DNA of 64,000 bases, taken from assembly GCA_947561715.1 (NCBI GenBank), contig OX387201.1, positions 21,280,001 through 21,344,000 of the forward strand, given 5' to 3'. Under the pieces are notes generated by a model. That model was given only the letters and a program-made list of their open reading frames with translations, ran no database searches and was not told the origin of the DNA. The stretch comes from Ascidia mentula. Taxonomy: Eukaryota > Chordata > Ascidiacea > Phlebobranchia > Ascidiidae. This document shows positions 49,031 through 59,545 of this stretch, piece after piece. Position numbers and translations under genes: made by a program. Numbering within the stretch: position 1 is the first letter of the stretch; each line of letters begins with the position of its first letter.

Positions 49031-49520
49031 TGATGCAGAGAATTACACTAAATACATCTTTATTATTTCATCAAAACTACATTGATACAAAGTTAGTCAA
49101 AGAATTAGACACACGCATTAACAACTACACTATCGGTATGTAAGCATACAGAGTTAACACACAAAGCGAAGACTATTAGGTTAAGTGGTAGAGGCTGAGA
49201 CTGATAAAAGCACACTATACTAGTGAGAGGGGTGACGATTTAGAGGTTCTGAAAAAAGATTGTTCACAGCAAGCATTTAACAGAAGACAATCAGTTACTG
49301 GAAAACCGGGTTAAACTTTACACAGGAAAACTGGCGCCATGGAGACGACCAACAAACAATCACCAGCAAATTACATGGCAACGTAATCTTGGTTGCTACG
49401 TCTCGGGCTTTTCAAGTGTGGTCGGACTGATCGAAAACTATTTTACTATTTTAGTCAAAATATGCGAGTCCTTGTTACGTTTTTATTCTTCTTGGCACGT
49501 TGACATTTATTAACTGTGGT

Positions 49521-51565
49521 CTAACTTTCCTCTGGTGAGTAGCAACCCACGCCAACAGGATAAATTGCTTGTCCGGAAACAAAACAATTGTTGTCTCGAT
49601 CTTTGGCAATTTTCTTGAAACGCGAATCATCGTCAACTCCCCAACTGAGCAAATATTCTCAATTTGAGAAATTTTACAGTATTTGTAAGAAGTTTTTGAA
49701 GACTTTACCAACAAGGATATATCTTATTTAAGGTATAATTGTACGCGATAAAAACGATAAACACTTTGCTGATTTGTTGTAGTTTGGTTTTGTTCCACAT
49801 TGGTAAATAATGGTTTGTAACATGTTGTCTTATGGCGTTTACACAAAAATATGATGGTATACCTGTTCTTGATAATCCAGTACTTGTCTTCGCCACGTGG
49901 TTTGCTCTGATCTTTTCCATAACCAACGACCAACACTGTGTGACGTAACGCGTTTTCGTTCGTTGGATTTAAACCTTTTTCCCAATCAGGATCATAAAAT
50001 ATATCTGAAAGTTCATTGCACTGCTATGATATTTAATATTTGCTCGCAAAGAGGCAAATTTATTTATATACAGTTAAGTTATAAGAAGTTGTTTTCAAAA
50101 AGTTACCTTCATAGTTGGTGTGAGCGTGGAATTTGGATTTATTTGAAGCAACCAAACTGACAGCAACCGGCCCAACTTTCGCCACCACATTTTCAAGTTC
50201 TTTTTCACATCCTTTTATTTTCTTGAATCCTTTGATTCCGATACGTCTGCAAGGCCCATCTCTGCATCGTGTTCTCTGTCCAATATAACAGCACAAATTG
50301 TCGTACACATATTTTCACCAAATCATGATGTATGCTATGTAACTTTTTGTTTACGAAGATCTTTTCGTAAATTTCGATTACAATGGTTCAACCTAATAAG
50401 TTTTGCTGATTTTGATGTTTGGTTTCTCAAACCAAACCAGTACTGGAAGATACAATTAAACGTATCTCTTTTCAAGACTCTCATTTGCAGAAACCAGTAG
50501 TTTAGTGGTGGTTACGTTATAACTCTGGCAATCTACAAGGTACTTTAGTAATGGACGTCTATGGGAAGTATGTTATGAGGTAAAAAGCACACTGAAGATC
50601 CAATTATTGTTTAATATTGAAAATGGATTTTCGTTGAACAAACCTTGCCAATGAACGGATATTCATGTTCAAAAACGAGTCCATTCCTTCTAATGTAATC
50701 AAACGCCCATTCCAGATCTCCTGTACCTCCACCCTTTTCGTCACAATCAACTAATTGGTGTTCAGAAAGTTTGACCAAATCTTCGTTGTTTATCTTGTGA
50801 TGAGATTCAACGGCTGCTACCTGCATATTTAAATCACAGTAGTTATACTAGTTAGGCATTTGTTACGAACGCTTACTGCACTGAATATCCAGCAAACGGG
50901 TAACTCAGTTCCTTGGTCTTGCACCGGTGTTACACAACCCTTGTCCCTCCAGTCAAAACTTTCAGGGTTGGGTTCCTCAATGCCAACATCTGGGTCAGTT
51001 TCTTGAGGTTCTTCGCACAGTTTCGATGCTCCGAATAACAAGGGCGGTCTGTAACATTCTGCCACATTCCGATCGTCCATCCATGGAATTTCATCATTTT
51101 TCTGTGTTGAAATGTATTTAAACAAATGTTCACTCAAACTTAGTAGGAAGTCATTAGGCTAACAGGCTTCGCAGCCCAGGTATCGCAGTGTAGGTGGATC
51201 AGCCACCATTGTATGAAACATTACTGCGTTGATTTGGACATGTGTTGTTTTTTACCCGATCGCTGAACTGTGTCAGTGAAATCCTGTATGTGAACTTTCC
51301 AGTCTTGAAATCTTCATTGTGTTCTTTCACTTCAGCTAAACTTCTTTCCCAAATAATTTTTCTTTCAAGAAGTTCGTCCTCGTTTAAATATTGTTTATCT
51401 GCAAACCATCGAAATAACTGCAACATAACTCTAAATGTTAAATCGATGTAAATTAAGAATGAAACTTATTAAAGCAATTTGGTTGAAACCAGGAATAAAC
51501 TTACTGTATTTTGCGATCCACTCATTCCATACTTGATCTACGTCATCATCAAGATCGCCAAACAT
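49521..51565 (-). CDS. Papain-family (cathepsin L-like) cysteine protease
   Basis: Seven minus-strand exons join in phase: 51,565-51,505, 51,428-51,256, 51,101-50,877, 50,820-50,644, 50,275-50,107, 50,004-49,863, 49,644-49,521, giving 356 aa. The N-terminal half is an I29 inhibitor propeptide (WNEWIAKY; LLERKIIWERSLAEVKEHN). The mature C1A domain shows the oxyanion Gln (VQDQG), catalytic Cys (PVCWIFSA), His (LRHTVLVVGYG) and Asn (KNSWG), so the triad is complete. Unusually, the CGSCW segment reads ELPVCW with one extra residue, and the partner region GCxGG reads GGGTGD, so both halves of one conserved disulfide are missing. No signal peptide is visible in the first exon, so an upstream exon may be missed. 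Expected to act in lysosome-like compartments if secreted. Its twin at 41,241-42,728 is broken. Confidence 0.8.
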
Positions 51566-52189
51566 TGTTCAGTACGTTGAAGCAAAAAAATTATGCCTAC
51601 ATAAACGTGCCAGTAAGTATAAACATGATAACGGTATATGATAAGTTATCACGCCACGTCAGGGCATATTATATATTACATCATTTTGCTGCGTATAAGT
51701 TTCTCTGCATATACGCTGCAGCCACATTCCAACAATGCACAATATGGGGTGATACTAAATTTGATAAACAAATCAATGCTTTTTAATTAGCTAATCAACT
51801 AAATTAAATGTTGGAATAAATAACTTAGTAATTGCCGGAATAATTTAATCAACGCTAACTACTGCCGTGCACTTTATCGCAAGTAAATAAACCAAGATCT
51901 TGTTTTGTTTACTTGCGATTTAATCATAAATGTTATCTTCTTTTCCGTGAGTAACAAATAAAATTTGACATACAAATTCTTGTTCAAATACAATAGCTTT
52001 GTACGCATTCACAACCGTACATAAAACTATGAGTCTCCACATTTGCTACTTGACGTCACGCATCATTTACCAACTTCGCTTTCAACTCAATTTAACGCTG
52101 CGCAATCAAATCAATTAATTGCAAAGCGAAACCGACCGCTGCTACGTCATTGAAGGAAATGACTTTATATCTGTGACCGATTCGATAGG

Positions 52190-52380
52190 TCTCGCGGGTT
52201 CGAATCCCGGTGTGGCAACAAATAAGTAAAAGAACATATTGCAGTGCGACGCATTTGGAGATATTCACAGTACGTGTGACGCACTGATTATTGTGAAAGG
52301 CCGGGTTTAAAGTTACCCGACGCCCTTGGATATTCGAAAGAACGCACCGAGGTAACGCGACGAACAGTTTGAGAACCATT
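52190..52380 (+). mobile_element. tRNA-derived SINE, block B
   Basis: Contains GGGTTCGAATCCCGGTGTGG and the same body as 44,060-44,280. Shared by both blocks and therefore older than the duplication. Confidence 0.5.
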
Positions 52381-53523
52381 AAATTACATCCTTAAATTCC
52401 AACTTTGGTGAGTTGATTGATCGCATGTATCATCATAATCATAAAATCCAATGTTTCTTTTTAACTTCTACTATAACTCAAACCGTTTCCGCATATCGTT
52501 TTATCAGTTCATTATGAAAGACCCCTGTACACTTCAAAATAAGCCAGAGTTTCACGGTTTCTTAACTGATTGCTCGCAAAGTCAGCTAGAACAAGCTGAC
52601 AAATATTAATCCTTGCAAACCTTCAGTGAATCAGCAAACTACTACGCACTTACCAACTGAATGCTGGTTGCGAGGAGACAGGGTGTGTTTAGTTTCAGTG
52701 GGTCGTAACCGTTACATAGAAGTTGATGCGTAACTTGAAACCTACACAGGGTTTCGCGTAAGGGGAGGTTCTCTTCGGACACAAATTTTGTTTCTATTTC
52801 TGTTTGGAAAATGTATTGTTATGGAAAGAAACAGATGAAACTGTGGCCTTACAAAAATCCTTAATTTTTTATGATGTCAGTTAAAAGGCCCCTGAAGCCC
52901 AACCATTTCTGATCATTAAAAATAGCTGACGTAATTATTTCACGCATTGGGAAATCCCCTGTCCTTTCCGTGCGAAGTCACGTTTTTAGGAAAAAATGTA
53001 AACTCAGAAAACAAATGAATGATGACTTTTCAGCTATGCGTCGCAGAGAGTTTGCCAGCGAGATTTAATTCCAATGCTGTAAGAGCTCTTGTGTATTTCT
53101 TCTGATTTACAAAACTTTTGTTTTCACGTTAATTTTAAATTTATATTATCAAGATTTATCATTATCATGTTTTAGGAAAAAATGTCAAATAATTTTGTGA
53201 AAATTTACCGATAATCCGCAAAATATTATTGAGCTAATGCATTAACATATGAAAAAAACGTCTGCGAAATTAACGATCGCCAAAACAAAATCCTCTGAGC
53301 AAAAAACAAACTTTCCACTCTGGGATCCATGTATTGATTTGCTGTGGTTTGTCAGCAATTTGTGCATTTTTTTTATATATTTTATCTCTCAACCCCGTTG
53401 TAAAAGGTTATTAATTTTAATACAAAACCGATGGTGCATTTTTTGTCAACAAAATTTTGTAGCTAATTCTTAAATACGACAAAACTATCTATGCTTCCAC
53501 TTTAGGTGGTTATACTTGGTACA

Positions 53524-55155
53524 ATGACAAGTACCTCAATATCATTCCATGTAAATGGACAACTGTATACAGGTTTGTTGAAGCTTATTTGCAAAAAAAC
53601 TTCTGCATTTCTTTTTTTAGGCTTTTAATGCATTTTTATTTAGTTAATTTTAGTTGTTGGCAATAGCTGTCACAAAAAATGTGGACGTCCTTGTTAAAGA
53701 TAGAAGTAGAAATTATTAGTTGTTGTAAACCTGTTTGCTTTGTTCAGTTGATGATGTGGATCCGATGATGAGCCTGAACTCATGGCTCCGATCACAACCA
53801 GGACTCACTGGAACAAAAGTTATGTGTTATGAGGGAGGATGTGGATGTTGCGTGGTTGCCATGGAGAAAACTCCTGGAAAGATAGAAACTGTAAACTTGG
53901 TGAATGTTAAAAGTTAAACTCTATGTCTTGGTTTGTTGTTTAATCATAACTGATATGCAGATGCTTCCTATTCATTAACTAATTTTACTGTGATAAGCAA
54001 TGTGGAGCCAATAATATGAATTGTGTATAAGCTGCAGACACGGGGCCTGATGGCACTATTGGTTGAGCTTTGCTTGGTCATGGTGTTTCCACTTTGTTTT
54101 CTCCGTAAGGTTGCACCTAGTTTGGTGCCCAACGGATGACGGTGATTGCATAGTCACCACAAAGTGGAAGTCTTTGCTTGGCCGTTTGGTCAGCAAAGTT
54201 GTCTTATCGTCACACCAGCTGCACTGATGAGACCTTTTAGGTCAAAACAGTGGCCATCTGTCTGCAGCTTATACACAATTTTACTGTGTTTGACATAAAA
54301 ATGCATATTTAAAAAAAATCTTATGTATTGACAAATGTATTAAGTGCCTCAGCCTGCTTGCTTCAGTGGACGGGTGCAGAGTAACAACTGTGGAAGGACT
54401 TGGGTCACGAAGAGATGGCTACAATGCAATACAAACTCGTGTAGCTGAGTTTGATGCTTCACAGTGTGGTTATTGCACTCCTGGCTTCGTCATGAATATG
54501 TACAGGTTCGCTTATAAATTAGAATACACAGAAAATTTGTGGTGGGTTATTGACAATTTTTTTTCAAAATAAAATGTCAGAGAATGCTTTTCTGGCCTTT
54601 CAAACACAACTGTGCTTATTTTATTAAATCATTACAGTATATGCATGTTTATATGTAGTTGCCAATAAAACCATAAAGTAACCCTCTTGTCTTTTTAGCC
54701 TTTTATCAGAAGATCCAACTCCAACCGAACAGAAAGTTGAAGATAGTTTTGATGGAAACATTTGTCGTTGTACAGGATATCGTCCCATACTTGATGCAAT
54801 GAAATCTTTTGCAAAAGATGCTGACCCAAAACTGCTGGAAAAATGTTCAGACATTGAGGTACAACATGCAATAAAATGTACAAACTTCCTGATTCCTTTT
54901 CTGTGACCAACAAATACTTTAAGTAAACAACATTGTATCTCTGGAAATGTTCAACAGTTTTTGTTTCTCAGGATCTTGAAAAGGATTTTTGTCATTTAAA
55001 ATGCAACAAACGAAAGTTGGTGCAACAAAAAGCAACCAGGCTTGAATTATTTAATGGTGGAACTTCATGGATCCGACCAACTTCATTCAATGATTTAGTT
55101 GCAGTTCTCAAATCCCAACCAACTGCTCAAATAGTTTGTGGAAACACTGCTTCTG
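53524..55155 (+). CDS. Molybdenum hydroxylase (xanthine dehydrogenase/aldehyde oxidase-like), N-terminal part
   Basis: Exons 53,524-53,572 (MTSTSISFHVNGQLYT), 53,748-53,899, 54,353 (or 54,367)-54,505, 54,699-54,858 and 54,972-55,155. They encode the plant-type 2Fe-2S domain (MCYEGGCGCC), the second 2Fe-2S domain (SQCGYCTPGFVMNMY; GNICRCTGYRPILDA) and the start of the FAD domain (LFNGGTSWIRP, VCGNTASG). In this family these clusters relay electrons from the molybdenum centre to FAD. The junction of exons 2 and 3 does not keep frame with the splice sites seen and skips the fourth Cys ligand of the first cluster, so a small exon is missed or lost. The gene stops after a good GTAAGT donor: no further FAD or any molybdopterin exons follow before the next gene. 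Probably a truncated duplicate. Confidence 0.75.
53993..54276 (+). mobile_element. 284 bp insertion with 3'-terminal hammerhead motif
   Basis: Absent at the equivalent intron site of block A (46,635). The insertion is flanked by a 12-base direct repeat AATTTTACTGTG (53,981-53,992 and 54,277-54,288), as expected of a target-site duplication. Internal inverted ends TTGTGTATAAGCTGCAGAC (54,021-54,039) and its complement (54,262-54,280) frame most of it. No coding capacity. Confidence 0.75.
54217..54269 (+). ncRNA. Type I hammerhead ribozyme motif, one core base changed
   Basis: Stem I AGCTGCA/TGCAGCT pairs perfectly (54,217-54,223 with 54,263-54,269). CTGATGA is at 54,224-54,230. Stem II is GACC/GGTC around TTTTA. 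The next box reads AAAA (54,244-54,247) instead of GAAA. Stem III ACAG/CTGT is perfect, and the cleavage triplet is GTC ending at 54,262. All three helices are intact and only the conserved G of the GAAA box is replaced by A, as a CpG transition would do; this copy should be inactive. Confidence 0.7.
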
Positions 55156-55610
55156 GTAAGTCTAACACGACAAATTTATGTTTTTTTTGTTTGTGATCTG
55201 ATGATGATCCATGGGAAAATACTTGAACCTATAGTATGTGTTAAAATGAAGGCAAAAGTGAGGTACAATAAGTTTGGGGTCAAAACAAAGCTGTGATAAT
55301 GATTAAAGTAATGGTGGTTATAATTCAACTTGCATTTACAATGTAAGAAGTTGACCCAAACTTTGATTTGTTTGTGGTAAGAATTTCTCACCCTATAACC
55401 CTGAGTATTCAGGCAAATGTTTATTTTAAACAACAAACATCAACAAGTTTATATTGTAACATGTTGTAAAAATGCACTAAACCTGCTTAAATTTCAAATC
55501 TATAATGAAGTGCAGTGTTCTGACTTCAAACAGAATCGGTCCAAATACAAAACAAGCACAAAATGTGTTTCTTCCTTACAAGCAGTAAAGAGCCATAAGA
55601 ATCCATGAGA

Positions 55611-55825
55611 AATGCGGACACTTGTACACAATATTTCATTCTATAAGGTCTCATTAGTACAGTTTGGTGTGACTGTGGCACTGGGCTACCTTGTAGACTA
55701 CCATGCACACTTACACCACAGACACCATGAAGTTAAAATCTGTGTCCCTGTGAGTATCCAAGTTGCCCCAGCCAGTGTCACAGTCACCAGCTGCACTGAT
55801 GATACCTTTATAGATTGAAACAGTC
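55611..55825. mobile_element. Second copy of the two-ended hammerhead element
   Basis: Aligns with 48,350-48,560. The plus-strand motif has CTGATGA (55,796-55,802) and GAAAC but is cut off in stem III, where ANKAR-like flanking sequence begins. The minus-strand motif at the left end has a changed core (CTAATGA). It lies between the truncated molybdenum hydroxylase and the truncated ANKAR-like gene, exactly at the block join. Confidence 0.55.
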
Positions 55826-55932
55826 GTTGTTTATATTGCTTGCAGTAATCATTTTGTTTGGCCGGTGTTGTTTTTACAAAAGATTTACGGAAATATTAAA
55901 ATTGGTCTTTTTTGTTGTTTCCTAAATGCCAG

Positions 55933-58683
55933 AAAGTTGAAAATTTAACCGAAGATTTTACACAGAACGAGTTTGTTCAAATCGGAGTGTTAGCGCCGCT
56001 GGTGGCGATATTGCGAGGTCATTGCATTCCCGCTCAGATGAAAGCTGCGATTGCTGTTGGATGCATCACTAGAGGGAACCAGGAAGCCCAACACGAGGCG
56101 TCGTTAGAAGAAGCTCCGACCGCTCTGTGTCGTCTGTTTCAAGTAAGTAGAAAATGAAGTTACAAAAATCAAGTTTGTCAAGTTTAAAGAAATTTCTCAT
56201 TAAAATTTGTAACTTTTAGTGGAACTCTTTTACGGCATTTTTTTGATTTTTACTTTCCATTTTGCAAAAAAATATTATTCAACCCAATGTAAAGATTTCC
56301 ATCAACTGTCATTTTCGTAACAGATTTGGTCGGATGAGGTGAAGGAACGCGGCGCATGCGCACTGTGGTCGTTGGCCGGTCACCACCCTGAGCAGCAGAG
56401 AGCAATTGCTCGCAGAATCGGGACGAGTCAAATCATTGACATGTTACTCAGCAAATCCGACACGCTTCAGTTGATCGGTAAAAAGTTGCTTTATTTCTGA
56501 TATTTGAAATAAAACAAACGAATAATATAAAAAATAAAACAGTAAAATGAGTTCAGGAAACACAAGGCCCCAATCAGTGGAAGTTGTCGCTAAACAGATT
56601 CTTCGCGGAGTATTTTAGCAAAACGATTTTATGATGTCAATGGTTGGAATGTATTGACTCGTTTGTAGGTTGCCAGGCGGTGGCAGCATGGAGCTGGAAA
56701 AGTTCATCGAGTCAGGCGCGTTTGTCACGTGACAACACTATCCCTCCGCTCATCCGGTTGCTCAGGTTGGAGAAAACCAGTCGGAAAGTCGTCATGGGAA
56801 CACTGGACGCTATTAACAAGATGTGCATTGGTGCGTGACAATTTTTCTGTAACGTTCATTTCAGGTATTATCACAACGACAATGGCTGCGCGTGAAGCTT
56901 TTTTGTTTTCTAAAGCATTAGAGGGAGCTTGAACGTCTGGTGTTTTTTTTTTAACTATGAGAAAATATTGGTTTCGTTCAGAATGCAATATTTTGTGTTT
57001 GTAAAATCAGTGAATTTCCTGAAGTTTGTTTTTGATAAATTTGTTTGTTATTATTTCACTTTATTTTCACATCGGTCCAGGTGTAGCCCACATAAACAAC
57101 AAAAACTCACTACTCACAATTGCCGAAGAGGGCGCCATTGAGCTGCTGGTCAACAGACTGTGGAAAATGTCACGTGACGAGAAGATGCAGGTGACGCGAT
57201 GCCAGAAATTACGTCATAGAGTCGCGATTAAACAAAATATGTTTGTTCTTAAGGTCGCCCAGTATGGTGGGTTTGTTGTAAAACCTTTGAAATTGAAATT
57301 TAAGTACAAATAATTGGCGATAAAGTTAATTGCGTGTGCAAGTTTATGTGTGAACGAATTGGAAGTAATTTTTACTAACAATTGTTTTGTTCTTTCTAAG
57401 GCGGTGAAATTACAAGCAGTCTCCGCACTAACCATGTTCGCATTCAACCGAATCCAACAACAACAACAGATTTCACGCTTGGGTGGTTTGAGCCTCATAA
57501 CGTTTGAGGATTTATTTCGGTGCAAGGATCCGATTTTTAAAACTACCGCAGCTTTTCAGGTAAAGTTGGAAAGAAATATCTTGTATCTTAGACAGCTTTG
57601 TGAGATGAATTAAAACCTCATGCAATAATATAAACCTTGTGGTTTATGTGGGACGAAAGCGTGGAGGAAGTGGTTTTAAGTTATAGCAGTTGTGTATTTA
57701 ACAGCTGGTTGTTCTCGCTCGCATCATAACAAACACTTCCCTTGTCGAATCTTCCGCTAGAGGCGTCATTACGCTCGTCAACTTCCTCGATGACGTCAAC
57801 GATGACGTAGTGGCAATGGCAGGTACGTGTTGAAATATATATTCGACTTTTTGGGTGATTTGTAGTTTCACATGAAAGAAAGATGACGTAATGATGACGT
57901 ATTACAGCGGATTATCTTGCGTCACTCGCCCACACGAGGGCGGGCGTTCCTGAAGCCATCGTCACTTGCGGCGCTGTGGAGAAACTTCTTGGTAAAGTGA
58001 AGTCGGAGAATCAGTTGGTTCGACAAACTGCTGCCCATGCATTAGGTTAGCTGTCTATATACGATTTCTATGGAGTTGTCGGGTGACAAAATAACGTGAG
58101 ATTGTTTGGGAAAACATGCACTTGGTTTCCCTATTACCGTATGTATTACATTGACATTTATCTATTTCCACGTGGTTTAAACTTGATGACATTTTTAGGA
58201 TATTTATCTTTCAACCGAACGGCGAGCAGAGAGTTGATGACGTCATGTAGAGCGACTGAAGGCCTTTACGTCACTCTTACGGATAATTTGGGTGAAGATG
58301 GAAAAGTGTCTGATGAGTTTGTAGCCGAGTTTAAACGACAGGCGACCATCGGTTTGCCGATTGTTAAAGAAAAGAGGAGTAAGTTCGTTACAATTTGTGT
58401 TAACGTACATTTCTACTGAGCTTAGACACAAGCTTCCATGCAGCAAAAGTTCTGGGGTTTATTTCAATCCTAAAAATATCAACCTTTGTTTATTCAGGGC
58501 CGTCAAGACCTCAAACAGCGCAAACGAGGGGAAACACCTTACATGTTAACGGGTAGAAAAATGCCTCGTAGTGTGCGTTAAAATACAGGAACACTGAAAT
58601 GTGGATTTTTCAGAGCTGCTCACCGGATGATGAGAGCACGTTCGATTTCCCCGGCCAACAGAAAAGTTTCTGCAAACAAATAA
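55933..58683 (+). CDS. ANKAR-like armadillo-repeat protein, C-terminal half
   Basis: Exons 55,933-56,142, 56,324-56,477, 56,669-56,830, 57,081-57,190, 57,401-57,559, 57,705-57,822, 57,908-58,045, 58,199-58,378, 58,498-58,552 and 58,614-58,683 join in phase to 451 aa and a stop. They form consecutive armadillo repeats (GVLAPLVAILRG; KERGACALWSLAGHHPEQQ; NTIPPLIRLLR; GAIELLVNRLW; GVITLVNFLDD; GAVEKLLGKV) and a GYLSFNRTASRELM segment that recalls the C-terminus of ankyrin/armadillo proteins (ANKAR). No start codon exon or ankyrin repeats are present upstream, where the hammerhead element lies, so the copy is 5' truncated. An armadillo exon kept in copy A (10,644-10,766) is reduced here to 13 bases (57,254-57,266); skipping it keeps the frame. 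The ANKAR assignment is from memory of the family. Confidence 0.7.
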
Positions 58684-59545
58684 AACTTGTCTGTTCCCAA
58701 GTTTTTCTTATTTTAGAACAACAGTTTCCTGTTATTCTTTTCTTGTCAGGTTCAAAACATTGTATGCAGTTGCGCGACAAGTTCGTGTAGTTTGTAAATA
58801 TTTCACTGTGAAAATTTGTATGCTTCCTGTATTATGTGAAAGATTGTTAGATGCTGTTTTTTTATGTTCTTGCATTCCCTTTTGAAGTGACACGTTTTGT
58901 GAGATTTATAAAACTGTGAACATCCCAGATTCTTCCACTGATGTAACATTTTTTTACTCATAATTGCATCGTGTGTACTTAGTAAAGAATGTTTGACAAA
59001 GTTAGACATATGCATATTTACCTTAAATTTTTGTAGAAATCGAGTAGCTTTACTACAATAAATTGTTGGCTTCCAACCGATTATTTGTAACATAGAATAT
59101 TGCTCTTTCATGCAAAATGTATATCAACTTGATTCAATCTGTCTATTTTGTGTGTACAAAAAAAAATTAGGTAATTATTGCAAGTCAGCAATCAGCATCA
59201 GAACAGTTGGAAAATGCTAATACACCGGGTCACAAATTTTTTCCAAACTTGATCCACGTATAAGTCTGTGTAAAACAGAATTCCGTGCAAAAAACCGTAA
59301 GCAGGTTTCTTTATATCTGAAAAATCACCTTTGCATCTGCGCTTAAATGGTTTTTCTGGGTCGGATTGGAATAATTGTTGTTATTGTGTAATTTTGTCAA
59401 AAATTTGCAAAGGCAAACAGAGCCAGTGTGTTGGTCTTTAAATATACAATAAATTTCATGACCTTGTCTTCTGTAAACCAAAGTGCTTACGTGTTGTGGA
59501 AGTAATATTAAATATAAAACACCGCATATTTCATCGGAAAACTTT
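58684..59545. other. Intergenic between ANKAR-like gene and WDR24
   Basis: The left part is the ANKAR-like 3' flank (shared with 12,339-12,850). The right part should contain the WDR24 promoter and 5' untranslated region. No other feature is recognised. Confidence 0.45.
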
